Numbered from the stretch's first letter, positions 6,420-14,674 are shown. The stretch: 36,859 nucleotides of DNA from JALENY01 sp036310185 (GCA_036310185.1 JAXJSH010000123.1:1-36859), one strand, 5' to 3'. Notes: generated by a model from the letters alone, not told the origin. A program made the numbers and translations.

Positions 6420-8771
6420 TTGAAAAAAATAAAAACACTGGTTTTTCATCATTTGAAAAAAGACAAAGGATCCTATCTGTCTTTTGGTGTGATTATCATG
6501 TTCACGGCGCTTATGCTGAATCTTGCGCTGGTTCTTGCTCTGCAGGTGGATCGGGCTTATGATGCAAAATTCGAAACCCTTCATGCCGCTGATCTTAACT
6601 TCTGCATTCCGCAGCTGCAAAATACAGATGAGCTGGCAGAAGATATAAAAGAGTTAAATGGTGTAAATAAGGTGGAGGACAGAGAAGCTGTCTATTCAGA
6701 AGCGGTGGTAAAAGATTTTCGCGGCGCGGATTTTTCTATGAATACAGTCTTTTACAATATAGAAGATACCGGAAATATCAATCAGCTGGAGAGAAAGGAT
6801 AATGCAGAAGAGAAAACAGAAAAAGAAAACGGAGACAGTGCAGGCCAGGAGATATGGCTTCCTCTGTATGTGTCAAGTTTTGGTGAGTTTGAGCCAGGCG
6901 ATGAGATTGTGTACGAAATAGACGGAAAAAAACACAAATTTTCTGTAGTTGGCGTAGCGGAGGAAATGCAGTATGGTAACTATGGAAAAGGACTGATGGG
7001 CGCATATCTGTCAGAGTCGGCTTATGAAAAACTGGCTGGGGAGATGGAGCAGAATAAAGTGACCGAATATTCGCTGATTCTTGATGAAGATGCAGATCTG
7101 AAGACTGTACAGAATGAGATCAGTGATTTGCTGAGTGAACAGAACATTACTATGCTGACGGTCTGCGATAGGGTATCCACAAAGGATTCGAGAACTATGG
7201 TCTGCGATCTGTTAATCCTGATTCTGGTGGCCTTTACTTTTGTGATTTTGCTGGTAAGTGCTTTCCTTTGCAAGTTTCGTATCCGCAATACCATTGAAGA
7301 AGAGATGGTAAACATGGGTGTGCTGAAAGCGTTGGGCTACACGGGAAACATGATTATTGGAAGTATGATTTTGCCATATGTGATTGTTACTATTCTGGCA
7401 TCTTTGATTGGGATTTTTGTTTCATACGGGATTTTACCTGCGCTCTCACAGGTGTTGGCTTTGCAGTCAGGATTTTCTTTTGTGCTGTCTTTTGATGTAA
7501 AAGCGCTGCTTGGTGTGGAAGTGATTCTTTTGATTCTTGTGGCAGGATTTACTTACGGAGCAGCAAGGCGTATCCGGAAAGTTCAGCCCATTCAGGCAAT
7601 CCGTGGAAATTCAGAAGGAAAACAGATTCGGAAAAACCATTTTCCGTTGGAAAAAACATCTGGAAACATGCAGTTTCTTTTGATGCTCAAACAGATGATG
7701 AATTGTAAAAAGCAGAATGTGCTGCTGTTTCTGGTTGCCTTTGTTTTAACAGTATTAGTGGCATTTTCCAGTACTTTTGTTTACAATGTTATTATAGAAC
7801 CGGACAATTTCATGTCCACATTGTCAGAAGAAGTATCTGATGTGGTTGTTTATCCGAACGAAGGATCAAAAAAACAACTGGAAGAAATTCTGGAACGGGA
7901 TACGGATGTGGACCAGGTACTTACGTATATGGCAGGAGCTGTAAAAGTAGATGATACATCAGTTACTGCGTTTGTGTGTGAAGATTTTGGAAGAGTGACC
8001 AATGATCTGTGTTATCTGGGGGAAAATCCGAAGACAGAGCAGGAAGTCGCTCTTGGAAGCGCATTTCAGGATAAATATGAAGTGGGTGACACCATTGAGA
8101 TTGAAAACGGTGAGATTACCGGCAGATATGAGGTTACCGGATTTGTTCAGAGTGTTAACTATCAGGGGAATATCTGTGAATTTACAGTTGAGGGCTATGA
8201 GGAACTGCAGGAGAAATCGGTGCAGCCGTCTCTGTACATTTATTTGAAAGAAGGCAAGGACGCGGAAGCGTTTGTGGAAAAGCTGGAAGAAAAGTATTCG
8301 GATATGCTGCTGAAAACGGTCAATGCACAAAGTGTTGCAGAAAAATCCCGGGAAATGTATGCAGGTCTTGCAGCAGTACTGATACTTGTGATCTTCATTT
8401 TGACTGTACTAATTGCGCTTTTCATTTTATATATTGTGATTCGGTCGCTGATCGTGCAGAGAAAGCAGGAACTGGGGATTTACAAGGCTATGGGCTATCG
8501 CAACAGTCAGCTGATGATACAGACAGCGGGCAGTTTTCTTCCGGTGCTTGGTGGGGCTGTACTGTTGTCATCTGTGCTGGCATTGATCTATATGCCGTAC
8601 ATCAATCAGTTTATTTTCCAAACGGTTGGCGCCATGAAAAATAATATGGAAGTATCGTTCCCCTTTTTGATGATGTTTGCTCTGGTTCAGATCGTGGTTG
8701 AATTTCTGATCAGTATAGGACTTACGATGCCGATCAGGAAAATATCTGCATATTCATTAATCAAAGAGTAA
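6420..8771 (+). CDS. FtsX-like ABC transporter permease (two FtsX domains)
   Basis: This permease of about 783 residues has the duplicated FtsX/MacB layout. There is one N-terminal membrane helix (about residues 18-40), an extracytoplasmic domain to about residue 250, three helices (about 258-385) containing the FtsX core (EEEMVNMGVLKALGYTG), a further helix near 430, a second extracytoplasmic domain and a final three-helix FtsX core (RKQELGIYKAMGYRNSQLM). Eight helices with two large outside domains suggest lipid, lipoprotein or peptide handling at the outer face. TTG 6420 is preferred because GGGGTGG (6408-6414) is 5 nt upstream; GTG 6411 is the alternative and would overlap the ATPase gene by 7 nt. 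The downstream regulator gene follows after 69 nt. Confidence 0.9.
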   Translation: MKKIKTLVFHHLKKDKGSYLSFGVIIMFTALMLNLALVLALQVDRAYDAKFETLHAADLNFCIPQLQNTDELAEDIKELNGVNKVEDREAVYSEAVVKDFRGADFSMNTVFYNIEDTGNINQLERKDNAEEKTEKENGDSAGQEIWLPLYVSSFGEFEPGDEIVYEIDGKKHKFSVVGVAEEMQYGNYGKGLMGAYLSESAYEKLAGEMEQNKVTEYSLILDEDADLKTVQNEISDLLSEQNITMLTVCDRVSTKDSRTMVCDLLILILVAFTFVILLVSAFLCKFRIRNTIEEEMVNMGVLKALGYTGNMIIGSMILPYVIVTILASLIGIFVSYGILPALSQVLALQSGFSFVLSFDVKALLGVEVILLILVAGFTYGAARRIRKVQPIQAIRGNSEGKQIRKNHFPLEKTSGNMQFLLMLKQMMNCKKQNVLLFLVAFVLTVLVAFSSTFVYNVIIEPDNFMSTLSEEVSDVVVYPNEGSKKQLEEILERDTDVDQVLTYMAGAVKVDDTSVTAFVCEDFGRVTNDLCYLGENPKTEQEVALGSAFQDKYEVGDTIEIENGEITGRYEVTGFVQSVNYQGNICEFTVEGYEELQEKSVQPSLYIYLKEGKDAEAFVEKLEEKYSDMLLKTVNAQSVAEKSREMYAGLAAVLILVIFILTVLIALFILYIVIRSLIVQRKQELGIYKAMGYRNSQLMIQTAGSFLPVLGGAVLLSSVLALIYMPYINQFIFQTVGAMKNNMEVSFPFLMMFALVQIVVEFLISIGLTMPIRKISAYSLIKE

Positions 8772-8840
8772 ACATGCTGAATGATTCGTAAAAACAGAAA
8801 ACAGACAAAATTTCGGGGTATTTAGAAGGAGAAGAGAAAA

Positions 8841-9734
8841 ATGGATTTTGGAGATCGTTTAAAACAGATAAGAACCAGCCAGGGTCTGTCCCAGGAACAG
8901 CTGGCGGAAAAAATAGGTGTGTCCAGACAGGCAATCACCAAATGGGAAACAAAACGTGGCCTGCCGGATGTGGAAAATATGATTATTCTTGCGGAAATTT
9001 TCAAGATGACGCTGGATGATCTGGTACTTCAGGAACAACAGATGCAGAAGAAAGAAACTGTGATTTTTGAGAGTGAGACCATTTACGATATTGACTGTAA
9101 TAAGCATTTTGACATTCACATGGGAAGTGCCAGAAAAATCAGGATTCATTCCGGCGAAGATGAAAAGCTGCATGTGAAACTGGTGTCAGAAACACTGGAA
9201 GACTTACATTCTCTGTATAAGATCAAGCTGGATGAAAAAAAGAAAAAACTGGACATTGATTGTGTGAAAACCAAAGGAATCAGCCGTTATGAGGCAGAAG
9301 AATCGGTGGATGTGATTATTACGCTGCCCGAAGAATATACCAGCCATTGTGAAGTGGATGCGAACGCGAAGGAACTGTATCTGGAGGGCTTGAAACTGGA
9401 GCGGCTGGAATACGATGGCTCTGCGGATCAGATTTTTATAAGAGATGCGCAGGGAAGTCTGGAATTTACAGGGAAAACCGATTATGAAATAACCATAAAG
9501 GGAATCTGTACCAGACTGGATGTTAATCAGTGGAGTGCCAAAACAGTCGTACACGTAGAAGATATAAGCGCCTATAAAGTAGTCAATAAGGGCAGATGGT
9601 GCGGTGTTTACTATCAGAAAAACGGTCAGATGTGTGAGACTGCTACGGATGGAGACAGCGAAGATATAATAAGTATCTCCGGAATCCGTTCCGAACTGGT
9701 GATTGACAGCTGCGGTCAGCAGTTGAAAGACTGA
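8841..9734 (+). CDS. XRE-family regulator with a C-terminal beta-rich (DUF4097-like) domain
   Basis: Residues 5-60 form a Cro/C1 helix-turn-helix (FGDRLKQIRTSQGLSQEQLA, then VSRQAITKWE and LPDVENMIILAEIF). From about residue 75 the remaining 220 residues are strand-rich with short repeating patterns such as LYLEGLKLERLEYDGSADQI, resembling the right-handed beta-helix seen in DUF4097/adhesin-like domains. I see no membrane segment, so the beta domain should be cytoplasmic and may sense a ligand or act in multimerisation. AGAAGGAGAAG just upstream supports the ATG. As the last full-size gene of the ABC exporter operon it probably regulates that operon, but no operator can be pinned down. Confidence 0.8.
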   Translation: MDFGDRLKQIRTSQGLSQEQLAEKIGVSRQAITKWETKRGLPDVENMIILAEIFKMTLDDLVLQEQQMQKKETVIFESETIYDIDCNKHFDIHMGSARKIRIHSGEDEKLHVKLVSETLEDLHSLYKIKLDEKKKKLDIDCVKTKGISRYEAEESVDVIITLPEEYTSHCEVDANAKELYLEGLKLERLEYDGSADQIFIRDAQGSLEFTGKTDYEITIKGICTRLDVNQWSAKTVVHVEDISAYKVVNKGRWCGVYYQKNGQMCETATDGDSEDIISISGIRSELVIDSCGQQLKD

Positions 9735-9771
9735 AAACCCACAGGTTAAGAAAAAAGGAGGGTTACGTTTT

Positions 9772-9827
9772 ATGAAACGATATGTACTGTTTGCATAGCA
9801 TTGGCTATTGCAATTTTAATTGAATAA
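9772..9827 (+). pseudogene. Tiny ORF, possibly a frameshifted small membrane peptide
   Basis: A very strong AAAGGAGGG stands before ATG 9772, but the frame closes after 8 codons (MKRYVLFA). In another frame the same stretch reads a hydrophobic TVCIALAIAILIE ending at TAA 9825-9827. One base lost after codon 4 would explain this: an 18-residue membrane peptide that has become frameshifted. An intact 8-codon leader is equally possible. Confidence 0.25.
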
Positions 9828-9884
9828 ATATTGTTATAGCCATTGCTGATCCTGAAGAAAAATAAAAAAATTTAGGAGGCAAAC

Positions 9885-10016
9885 ATGGGCTATAAAAGAG
9901 CAGAAGAAATTCTGCCGGTTGAATTAATAGAGTTGATACAGCAATACGTGGACGGACAGAATAGAAGTCTGGAACGGTACAGGGAATTATTGTTTTGTGA
10001 AATAGACAGACAATAG
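9885..10016 (+). CDS. Short CD3324-family-like protein, probably truncated
   Basis: A 43-residue ORF preceded by TTAGGAGG with ideal spacing. The N-terminus (MGYKRAEEILPVELIELIQQ followed by YVDGQ) resembles the small CD3324 family of Clostridia, which usually continues with a YIYIP segment and a basic tail. Here the sequence diverges right after YVDGQ, and its last 12 codons lie inside an intrinsic terminator, suggesting 3' truncation or replacement. Function is unknown; the family start suggests a short helical DNA- or protein-binding module. It sits at the end of the ABC exporter/XRE operon. Confidence 0.6.
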   Translation: MGYKRAEEILPVELIELIQQYVDGQNRSLERYRELLFCEIDRQ

Positions 10017-10028
10017 TTCCCTTTTTTT
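9982..10028 (+). terminator. Strong terminator overlapping the end of the CD3324-like ORF
   Basis: GGGAATTATTGT (9982-9993) pairs with ACAATAGTTCCC (10010-10021), 12 pairs with one G-U, followed by seven T. The hairpin begins before the ORF stop at 10016. Confidence 0.85.
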
Positions 10029-10036
10029 ATGAAAAT

Positions 10037-10069
10037 GGTAAAGTTAACCAAATTAATCTAATCTTTACC
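10037..10069. promoter_or_regulatory. Inverted repeat upstream of the isomerase promoter
   Basis: GGTAAAG (10037-10043) and CTTTACC (10063-10069) form a perfect 7-bp inverted repeat with 19 nt between. It ends 9 nt before the -35 box, a possible activator or repressor site. Confidence 0.35.
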
Positions 10070-10077
10070 GATTTGAC

Positions 10078-10106
10078 TTGAGAATTTTACGTTAAAAGGA
10101 TAAAAT
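10078..10106 (+). promoter_or_regulatory. Sigma-A promoter of the TIM-barrel isomerase gene
   Basis: TTGAGA (10078-10083), 17-nt spacer, TAAAAT (10101-10106). The leader to the ATG is about 120 nt with no clear structure. Confidence 0.65.
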
Positions 10107-10233
10107 GCGTATGTATTTATTTCTTTAAAGCGTAGCGAATCAGAAGGTACTGTTTTTAAACGTCAGAATATACATATTTCCCTTCTGGAACGTTACACAA
10201 GTTAAAAAATCTTTATAGAGAGAAGACGGAGAT

Positions 10234-11025
10234 ATGGTAAGAAAAATTGCAATGAGCACTGTGCGTGGAATTTCGGTTCGGGAATCCATTGATATGGCAG
10301 TGAACAGTGGATGTGAAGGAATCGACATTAAGGTGGATTATCTTCCGGAGGAAGAAGAGAAGAAAAAAGAGATTTTAGATTATGCAAAAGAAAAGGGGCT
10401 GGAGCTCAGTTTACATGCACCATGCAGTGACATCAATATAGCGGCCAGAAATCAGGGAATACGGAAAGAATCCATAAATCAGGTGAAAAAAATCATCGAT
10501 ATGGCTCAAAAATATGGGGCCCGTGTGGTAACGTTCCATCCGGGACGGCTGACTTCAATTCGGGAAAACTCAGAAGAAAAGTGGAAAATACTTCTGGATT
10601 CTGTGGCTGAAATTGCGGCTTATGCAGCTGAAAAACGGGTTCATGCAGCACTGGAAAATATGGAATGCCGGAAAAAAGAACTGGTGCGTACGGTTTCAGA
10701 TCTGAACCGATTTGCGGTACTGGCAGCAGAAAATCCGTATTTCGGGGCGGCACTGGAGATTTCACATTTTGCAGCAAACCGGATCTTTTTACCGGAACTG
10801 GATGAGTTGAAATTGCCTGTAAAGAACGTGTACATCAGCCAGTATATGGATGGAAGACCACATTTTTCGCTGACAGAAGCAAATGGAGAGATACAGCTGG
10901 ATAAAGTACAGAGACTTCTGGACAGTGTTGGATATGATTCTTACATGATTTTGGGCCTGAAGAGCATTCAGGGCTGTAAAGTATTTGAGGAGAGCAGAAA
11001 AATTTTGGAAGATTCTTTCCGATGA
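10234..11025 (+). CDS. Sugar phosphate isomerase/epimerase family protein (AP-endonuclease-2-type TIM barrel)
   Basis: This 263-residue protein has the succession of strands of the xylose-isomerase-like TIM barrel: GCEGIDIKVDY, GLELSLHAPCSDINIAA, ARVVTFHPG, HAALENME, GAALEISHFA and NVYISQYMDGRPHF. The family's metal ligands (His in the LHAP and FHPG strands, Glu in ALENM and LEISH) are present, so a metal-dependent isomerase, epimerase or dehydratase is plausible; the substrate is not readable. GGAG lies only about 2 nt before ATG 10234; ATG 10252 is an alternative but has no better site. It is its own transcription unit, with a promoter at 10078 and a terminator at 11066. Confidence 0.8.
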   Translation: MVRKIAMSTVRGISVRESIDMAVNSGCEGIDIKVDYLPEEEEKKKEILDYAKEKGLELSLHAPCSDINIAARNQGIRKESINQVKKIIDMAQKYGARVVTFHPGRLTSIRENSEEKWKILLDSVAEIAAYAAEKRVHAALENMECRKKELVRTVSDLNRFAVLAAENPYFGAALEISHFAANRIFLPELDELKLPVKNVYISQYMDGRPHFSLTEANGEIQLDKVQRLLDSVGYDSYMILGLKSIQGCKVFEESRKILEDSFR

Positions 11026-11065
11026 ATTTCCGGATGAAAGATGAATTGAATTTGAGAAAAGGGAA

Positions 11066-11109
11066 AACGTTCATGGCTGGTGAGAGTTCCGGTCGTGGAT
11101 GTTTTTTTT
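11066..11109 (+). terminator. Intrinsic terminator after the isomerase gene
   Basis: A 15-bp stem with several G-U pairs, AACGTTCATGGCTGG (11066-11080) with CCGGTCGTGGATGTT (11089-11103), followed by a T-run to 11109. Confidence 0.65.
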
Positions 11110-11176
11110 ACGAAAAGCGAATAAGTAATAAAACCAGAAATAGCTTATGATGAAATTTAGGACTAACCCATTGTCT

Positions 11177-11208
11177 ATTCACGCAGGATTTGGGATCATT
11201 CATGCAGG
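11177..11208 (+). promoter_or_regulatory. Direct repeat 21 bp apart upstream of the surface-protein promoter
   Basis: ATTCACGCAGG (11177-11187) and ATTCATGCAGG (11198-11208) match at 10 of 11 positions and are offset by 21 bp, two helical turns. They end 5 bp before the -35 box, a geometry used by dimeric response-regulator-type activators. Confidence 0.45.
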
Positions 11209-11213
11209 GGGCA

Positions 11214-11242
11214 TTGCTTTTCCATAAATATTACAATAAAAT
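11214..11242 (+). promoter_or_regulatory. Promoter of the surface-protein gene
   Basis: TTGCTT (11214-11219), 17-nt spacer, TAAAAT (11237-11242). Confidence 0.65.
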
Positions 11243-11306
11243 ATAGTTAGGGATAGGAGAGTGACAGATAGATCCGTTCCTGATTATACAAAAACAAGGA
11301 GGAAAC

Positions 11307-12479
11307 ATGATGGGAAAAAGCAATCGGATTTCAAAAAAATTGTTAAGTGTGGTACTTTGTGTGCTGCTGCTTACATGTGTACCGATGACTGTATTTGCAG
11401 ATGGCAATACTGAAAATGTTTCGGCAGTATATGAAGCATTTATATTGGTACAGAATGCGTTAGAATCTGGCTCCTTTGAAAGCTTGAAGGATGCTGTGGA
11501 TGGCTTCTATGAGGTGACAGATATTTTCAATGAACTGGATGAAGATGAGTTAGAAGAACTTGCAGTTTTATTAGAGGTGGAAGACGAAGAAGCTGTATAT
11601 AGTTTAATACTTTCCGATTGGATTGATGCAAATGTTGTTGTAAGTGTAGGCGAAGTATATAACGCATATGTGCAGAATCCAAATGGAAAGACAGCAGCAG
11701 ATTTTATTGAAATGATGGATTCTTATGATGAAACATATGCTGATAGAACTTTAATTGAACATTTCTTTTTGGATATTGCAGATGTTTATGCTGCCGCTTT
11801 AGCGGATATGCCATCCGAAGATGTTTTGACAGTATATGAAGCATTTATATTGGTACAGAATGCATTAGAATCTGGTTGGTTTGAAGAACTGGAAGTTGCA
11901 GTAGATGGTTTCTATGATGTAATAGATACTTTTAATGATCTGAATGAAGAGGCTTTAGAAGAACTTGCAGTTTTATTAGAGGCAGAAGACGGAGAAACTG
12001 TATATAGTTTAATACTTTCTGATTGGATTGATGCAAATGTTGTTGTGAGTGTAGGCGAAGTATACAATGCATATGCAGAAGATCCAAATAAGGAAACGGC
12101 AACCGCTCTTATTGAAATGATGGATTCCTATGATGAGATGTATGAAGGAGACAGATCTCTAATTGAGAGTTTTTTTATGGGTATTACAGATGTTTATGCA
12201 GATGCAGAAGCTCTCGTGGCAGATGAGGAAAACAATACTGAAAATAACAACACTGAGAATAACGATACTCAGAATAATAATACTCAGAATAACAATGTGC
12301 AGGATAACAGCACCGGCAAAAGCACTGACAAAACTGCCGGCAGCACTGAGACAAAGACAGTTGCTGCTCTGAAAACCGGAGATGACAGTAATGTTTGGAT
12401 GTATCTTCTTGTTGTTGTATGCGGTGGTATGATTTGTGGCATTATCGCCAAAGAGCGGAAAAGAAGAGCAGTAAAATAG
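11307..12479 (+). CDS. Secreted two-repeat surface protein with a sortase-like C-terminal signal
   Basis: This is a 390-residue exported protein. A signal peptide (basic start, LLSVVLCVLLLTC core, VFA-D cleavage-like site near residue 32) precedes two very similar acidic repeats of about 135 residues. Both contain VYEAFILVQNALESG, EELAVLL and YSLILSDWIDANVVVSVGEV. A low-complexity Asn/Thr-rich linker follows (NNTENNNTENN type), then ALKTGDDSN, a hydrophobic helix and a basic tail KERKRR. LKTGD-helix-basic resembles an LPXTG-type cell-wall sorting signal with Pro missing; a plain membrane anchor is the alternative. The repeats look helical and I do not recognise the fold. AAGGAGG (11296-11302) fits ATG 11307 or, with better spacing, ATG 11310. 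Confidence 0.8.
   Translation: MMGKSNRISKKLLSVVLCVLLLTCVPMTVFADGNTENVSAVYEAFILVQNALESGSFESLKDAVDGFYEVTDIFNELDEDELEELAVLLEVEDEEAVYSLILSDWIDANVVVSVGEVYNAYVQNPNGKTAADFIEMMDSYDETYADRTLIEHFFLDIADVYAAALADMPSEDVLTVYEAFILVQNALESGWFEELEVAVDGFYDVIDTFNDLNEEALEELAVLLEAEDGETVYSLILSDWIDANVVVSVGEVYNAYAEDPNKETATALIEMMDSYDEMYEGDRSLIESFFMGITDVYADAEALVADEENNTENNNTENNDTQNNNTQNNNVQDNSTGKSTDKTAGSTETKTVAALKTGDDSNVWMYLLVVVCGGMICGIIAKERKRRAVK
11427..12236 (+). repeat. Intragenic tandem duplication, 405-nt unit
   Basis: Unit 1 (11427-11831) and unit 2 (11832-12236) start with the same bases (GTATATGAAGCATTTATATT) and stay closely similar for much of their length. Some blocks are near-identical in DNA, for example the ones encoding YSLILSDWIDANVVV, indicating a fairly recent duplication. 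Confidence 0.85.
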
Positions 12480-12542
12480 AACATTCAGAAGTAAGATAAA
12501 ATTCAAAATGAAGAGAATACGATACAGAAAGGAAAAAAGATT

Positions 12543-12755
12543 ATGAGAAATAAAATAATTGCAGTAATGGGTGTAGCAGTGATGATAGCAGGTTGTGCTG
12601 TTGGCTGCGCAAAAGAAGAAACAGTTGAAACGAAAGAAATCTGCAGCGGATGTGAGCAAGAAAAGGTTTGTGGAACATATACCGTGGATGGCGTAGATTA
12701 CATTGTATGTGACGATTGTTATGAAGAATTTGCGACCGGTATGGGTTTGAATTGA
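12543..12755 (+). CDS. Small Cys-rich lipoprotein with a zinc-ribbon-like tail
   Basis: A 70-residue protein. The N-terminus (MRNKIIAVMGVAVMIAGCAV followed by GCAKEE) is a lipoprotein signal with two possible lipobox Cys. The mature part carries CSGC, then VCGTYTVDGVDYIVCDDC, that is two CxxC pairs about 20 residues apart that could bind zinc or form disulfides. AGAAAGGAAAA lies upstream of the ATG. The gap to the surface-protein gene is only 63 nt with no terminator, so the two are probably co-transcribed and co-localised at the cell surface. Function unknown. Confidence 0.75.
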   Translation: MRNKIIAVMGVAVMIAGCAVGCAKEETVETKEICSGCEQEKVCGTYTVDGVDYIVCDDCYEEFATGMGLN

Positions 12756-12886
12756 ATGATGCTGGTGAAAGTACCGGCAATTGAAATGGGAGATTTCCTT
12801 CCTGAAGCTTATAAAGCAATAAAAAATATCAGGCAGAGAGCAGAAAGATTAAGGAAGATGTGAGAAAATAGCATTTGACTAAATGC

Positions 12887-12938
12887 AAAAGGAACTCAAA
12901 TCAAATTCTTTTCGGATTTGCATTTGAGTTCCTTTTTT
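12887..12938. terminator. Terminator between convergent genes
   Basis: AAAAGGAACTCAAAT (12887-12901) pairs with ATTTGAGTTCCTTTT (12922-12936), with a T-run on the plus side and an A-run on the left that gives U on the minus transcript, so it is bidirectional. A small perfect hairpin GCATTT-gact-AAATGC precedes it (12871-12886). Confidence 0.85.
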
Positions 12939-12963
12939 GCATTTTTTAAACGGTCAATTTATG

Positions 12964-13440
12964 CTATTTCTTAGCTGAATGAACGAGATCCAGTATTCCT
13001 TCTGCGATCAGAAGGATTCCCGTAGCGGTAAATACCCAGGCAATTGTGCCGCCCTGATTAAAGAGCAGGCAGGCTCCGGCAAGAACGGTTAACACCGGTT
13101 TGAGATAGAGTAAGGCTTTTTCTTTTGCCGGAAGGTTGACTGGGCTGAGTTTGCTGATATCAGAAATCTGCAGAAGTCCGCTGATTATGATAGCCGCTGC
13201 AAGAACATACAGAGCCAGATTAACAAATAACCATCCGAAAAGTAAAATGCAGACACCGATCACTGCCTTAATAATTGCAGAATTCGTCATTTTGTTTGTG
13301 AAATCCACAATGGCAGATATGATAACTGCAATGCCAAGAATGGTTAATGCGATGCTGATGACGTCGTCTTTCATAATCAGGAGCATAAGGCCAAGAACAA
13401 TAGAAATGGCGGCCGAAAAAACGTTTCCTTTTTTAGTCAT
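12964..13440 (-). CDS. DUF308 (HdeD-like) membrane protein
   Basis: This 158-residue hydrophobic protein has about six membrane helices arranged as repeated hairpins. It has the small-residue-rich, ILGIAVIISAIVDF- and TATGILLIAEGILDLV-type segments that mark DUF308/HdeD proteins. E. coli HdeD is linked to acid resistance, but the role of DUF308 proteins in Firmicutes is not settled. AGAGAGG lies 8 nt before the ATG and a good promoter lies just upstream. It is probably monocistronic; the Mbeg1-like gene upstream on the same strand ends 99 nt away and has its own promoter. Confidence 0.8.
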   Translation of the reverse strand: MTKKGNVFSAAISIVLGLMLLIMKDDVISIALTILGIAVIISAIVDFTNKMTNSAIIKAVIGVCILLFGWLFVNLALYVLAAAIIISGLLQISDISKLSPVNLPAKEKALLYLKPVLTVLAGACLLFNQGGTIAWVFTATGILLIAEGILDLVHSAKK

Positions 13441-13469
13441 ATTATATACCTCTCTTTTGTTTTCTCTCT

Positions 13470-13498
13470 ATTATAACGCGTCAGGAGCGTTTTGCCCA
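13470..13498 (-). promoter_or_regulatory. Promoter of the DUF308 gene
   Basis: On the minus strand TGGGCA (13493-13498), 17-nt spacer, perfect TATAAT (13470-13475). Confidence 0.6.
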
Positions 13499-13539
13499 GA
13501 GATTAAAATGGAATTGCTGTCAAAATTTGTATTTGTTTC

Positions 13540-14637
13540 CTATTTACCCTTTATTGCTTTTAGCATACCGCTCCTTGTGATCTGCATAAGTGACCGCAGC
13601 ATTTCGATGACGGCTGTTCTGGTTTCTTCATCAAGATTTTTTATTGATTTGATAATGGATATTGCACTAAAAAACCAATTATCCCCTAATTCTCTGAAAG
13701 AGTGCACATTGGTTTCCGTTAAAACCGTATATATTGCATCGAAAAATTTCTCACGCTGTTCCATACTCATAGAGGCAACCCATGATTTAAGTGTGGTATC
13801 TATAAATTTGCTGCTGTTTGTGACTGTTTCCAGGTATACAAAATGATTTCGTTGAACTTCCCAGGAATAAACGTTATGCTGCATCATATTTATGGCCTGG
13901 GTGCTGTGCACGATGGTGTATTTTTCTTCATGCTCCAAAAGCAATCCAACGATCGAAGACTGGGGAATGAACGTGGTTATTTTATCACAGATTGCTTTAT
14001 ATCCGGCCGTCAATAATACATCTTCGCTGAAACCGGGGCCGTCATAATTATAAATCGTATTGATCCGGTCCTGAATTGACGGATCGCAAAAAGCGGCGGC
14101 ATAGACGGCCAGATTTCCTCCTTTTGAGTGACCGCCCACAATAAACCGTCCGAAGGTGTTTCGGGCGATTTTTTCAAGATACTGTACCGCCATTTTCTGT
14201 GCCGGAACGGGAAAAACAAAGCTCATATTGAAATCCTCTTTCCAGCCAACAAACGAGTTGTCGGTGCCCCGAAAAGAAACAAAATATAAGTTATGTTTTA
14301 CACGAATGGTTATTGCAGAAAATTGGGTCTGGGTTTCCAGGTCGGTTAAGTTTTCATAAAAAAGCAGGGTCATATCATGGAAGCGTTCGCTCTCAGAAAG
14401 TGCAGATAACAGACGAAAATCATCTCGGAGCAATAATTTTTCTTTGATATCGGGAATTTCAAGCAGGTTACGGGCTGCTTCCTCTATGGATATTGGTTTC
14501 CCTGCAATTTGATTTCCTATGTATTCAAAGGGCGCATAGGATAGCCGTGCCAGAAGCATTCCGTCCACTTCGTTGAAGGGAATTTGTTCGATTGACAGAT
14601 CACCGCGCCAATCCAGATATTCGAAAACATCCGCCAT
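13540..14637 (-). CDS. Mbeg1-like (DUF2974) alpha/beta hydrolase
   Basis: This 365-residue cytoplasmic protein has a lipase-type nucleophile elbow, GGHSKGG (Ser about residue 171), preceded by an oxyanion-side strand LYFVSFRGTDNS. The fold and SFRGTD-GHSKGG spacing match the Mbeg1-like/DUF2974 family of predicted lipases or esterases common in Firmicutes. The candidate acid and His residues of the triad lie in the second half (NYDGPGF and later His) but cannot be assigned with certainty. No signal peptide is visible. AGAGAGG 8 nt upstream supports the start. The natural substrate is unknown. Confidence 0.82.
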   Translation of the reverse strand: MADVFEYLDWRGDLSIEQIPFNEVDGMLLARLSYAPFEYIGNQIAGKPISIEEAARNLLEIPDIKEKLLLRDDFRLLSALSESERFHDMTLLFYENLTDLETQTQFSAITIRVKHNLYFVSFRGTDNSFVGWKEDFNMSFVFPVPAQKMAVQYLEKIARNTFGRFIVGGHSKGGNLAVYAAAFCDPSIQDRINTIYNYDGPGFSEDVLLTAGYKAICDKITTFIPQSSIVGLLLEHEEKYTIVHSTQAINMMQHNVYSWEVQRNHFVYLETVTNSSKFIDTTLKSWVASMSMEQREKFFDAIYTVLTETNVHSFRELGDNWFFSAISIIKSIKNLDEETRTAVIEMLRSLMQITRSGMLKAIKGK

Positions 14638-14674
14638 ATGATTACCTCTCTGTTTTTCAAAATGATTTATTTCT

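Noticed and set aside
12240..12310. CRISPR-like or satellite repeat in AATAACAA-type sequence
   Set aside because: The short repeats are codons for an Asn/Thr-rich protein linker inside a gene, without spacers of constant length.
12159..12659. 166-codon minus-strand ORF with hydrophobic runs
   Set aside because: It is the reverse of the Asn-rich linker and anchor of the surface protein; the Ile/Val runs are reverse-read Asn codons.
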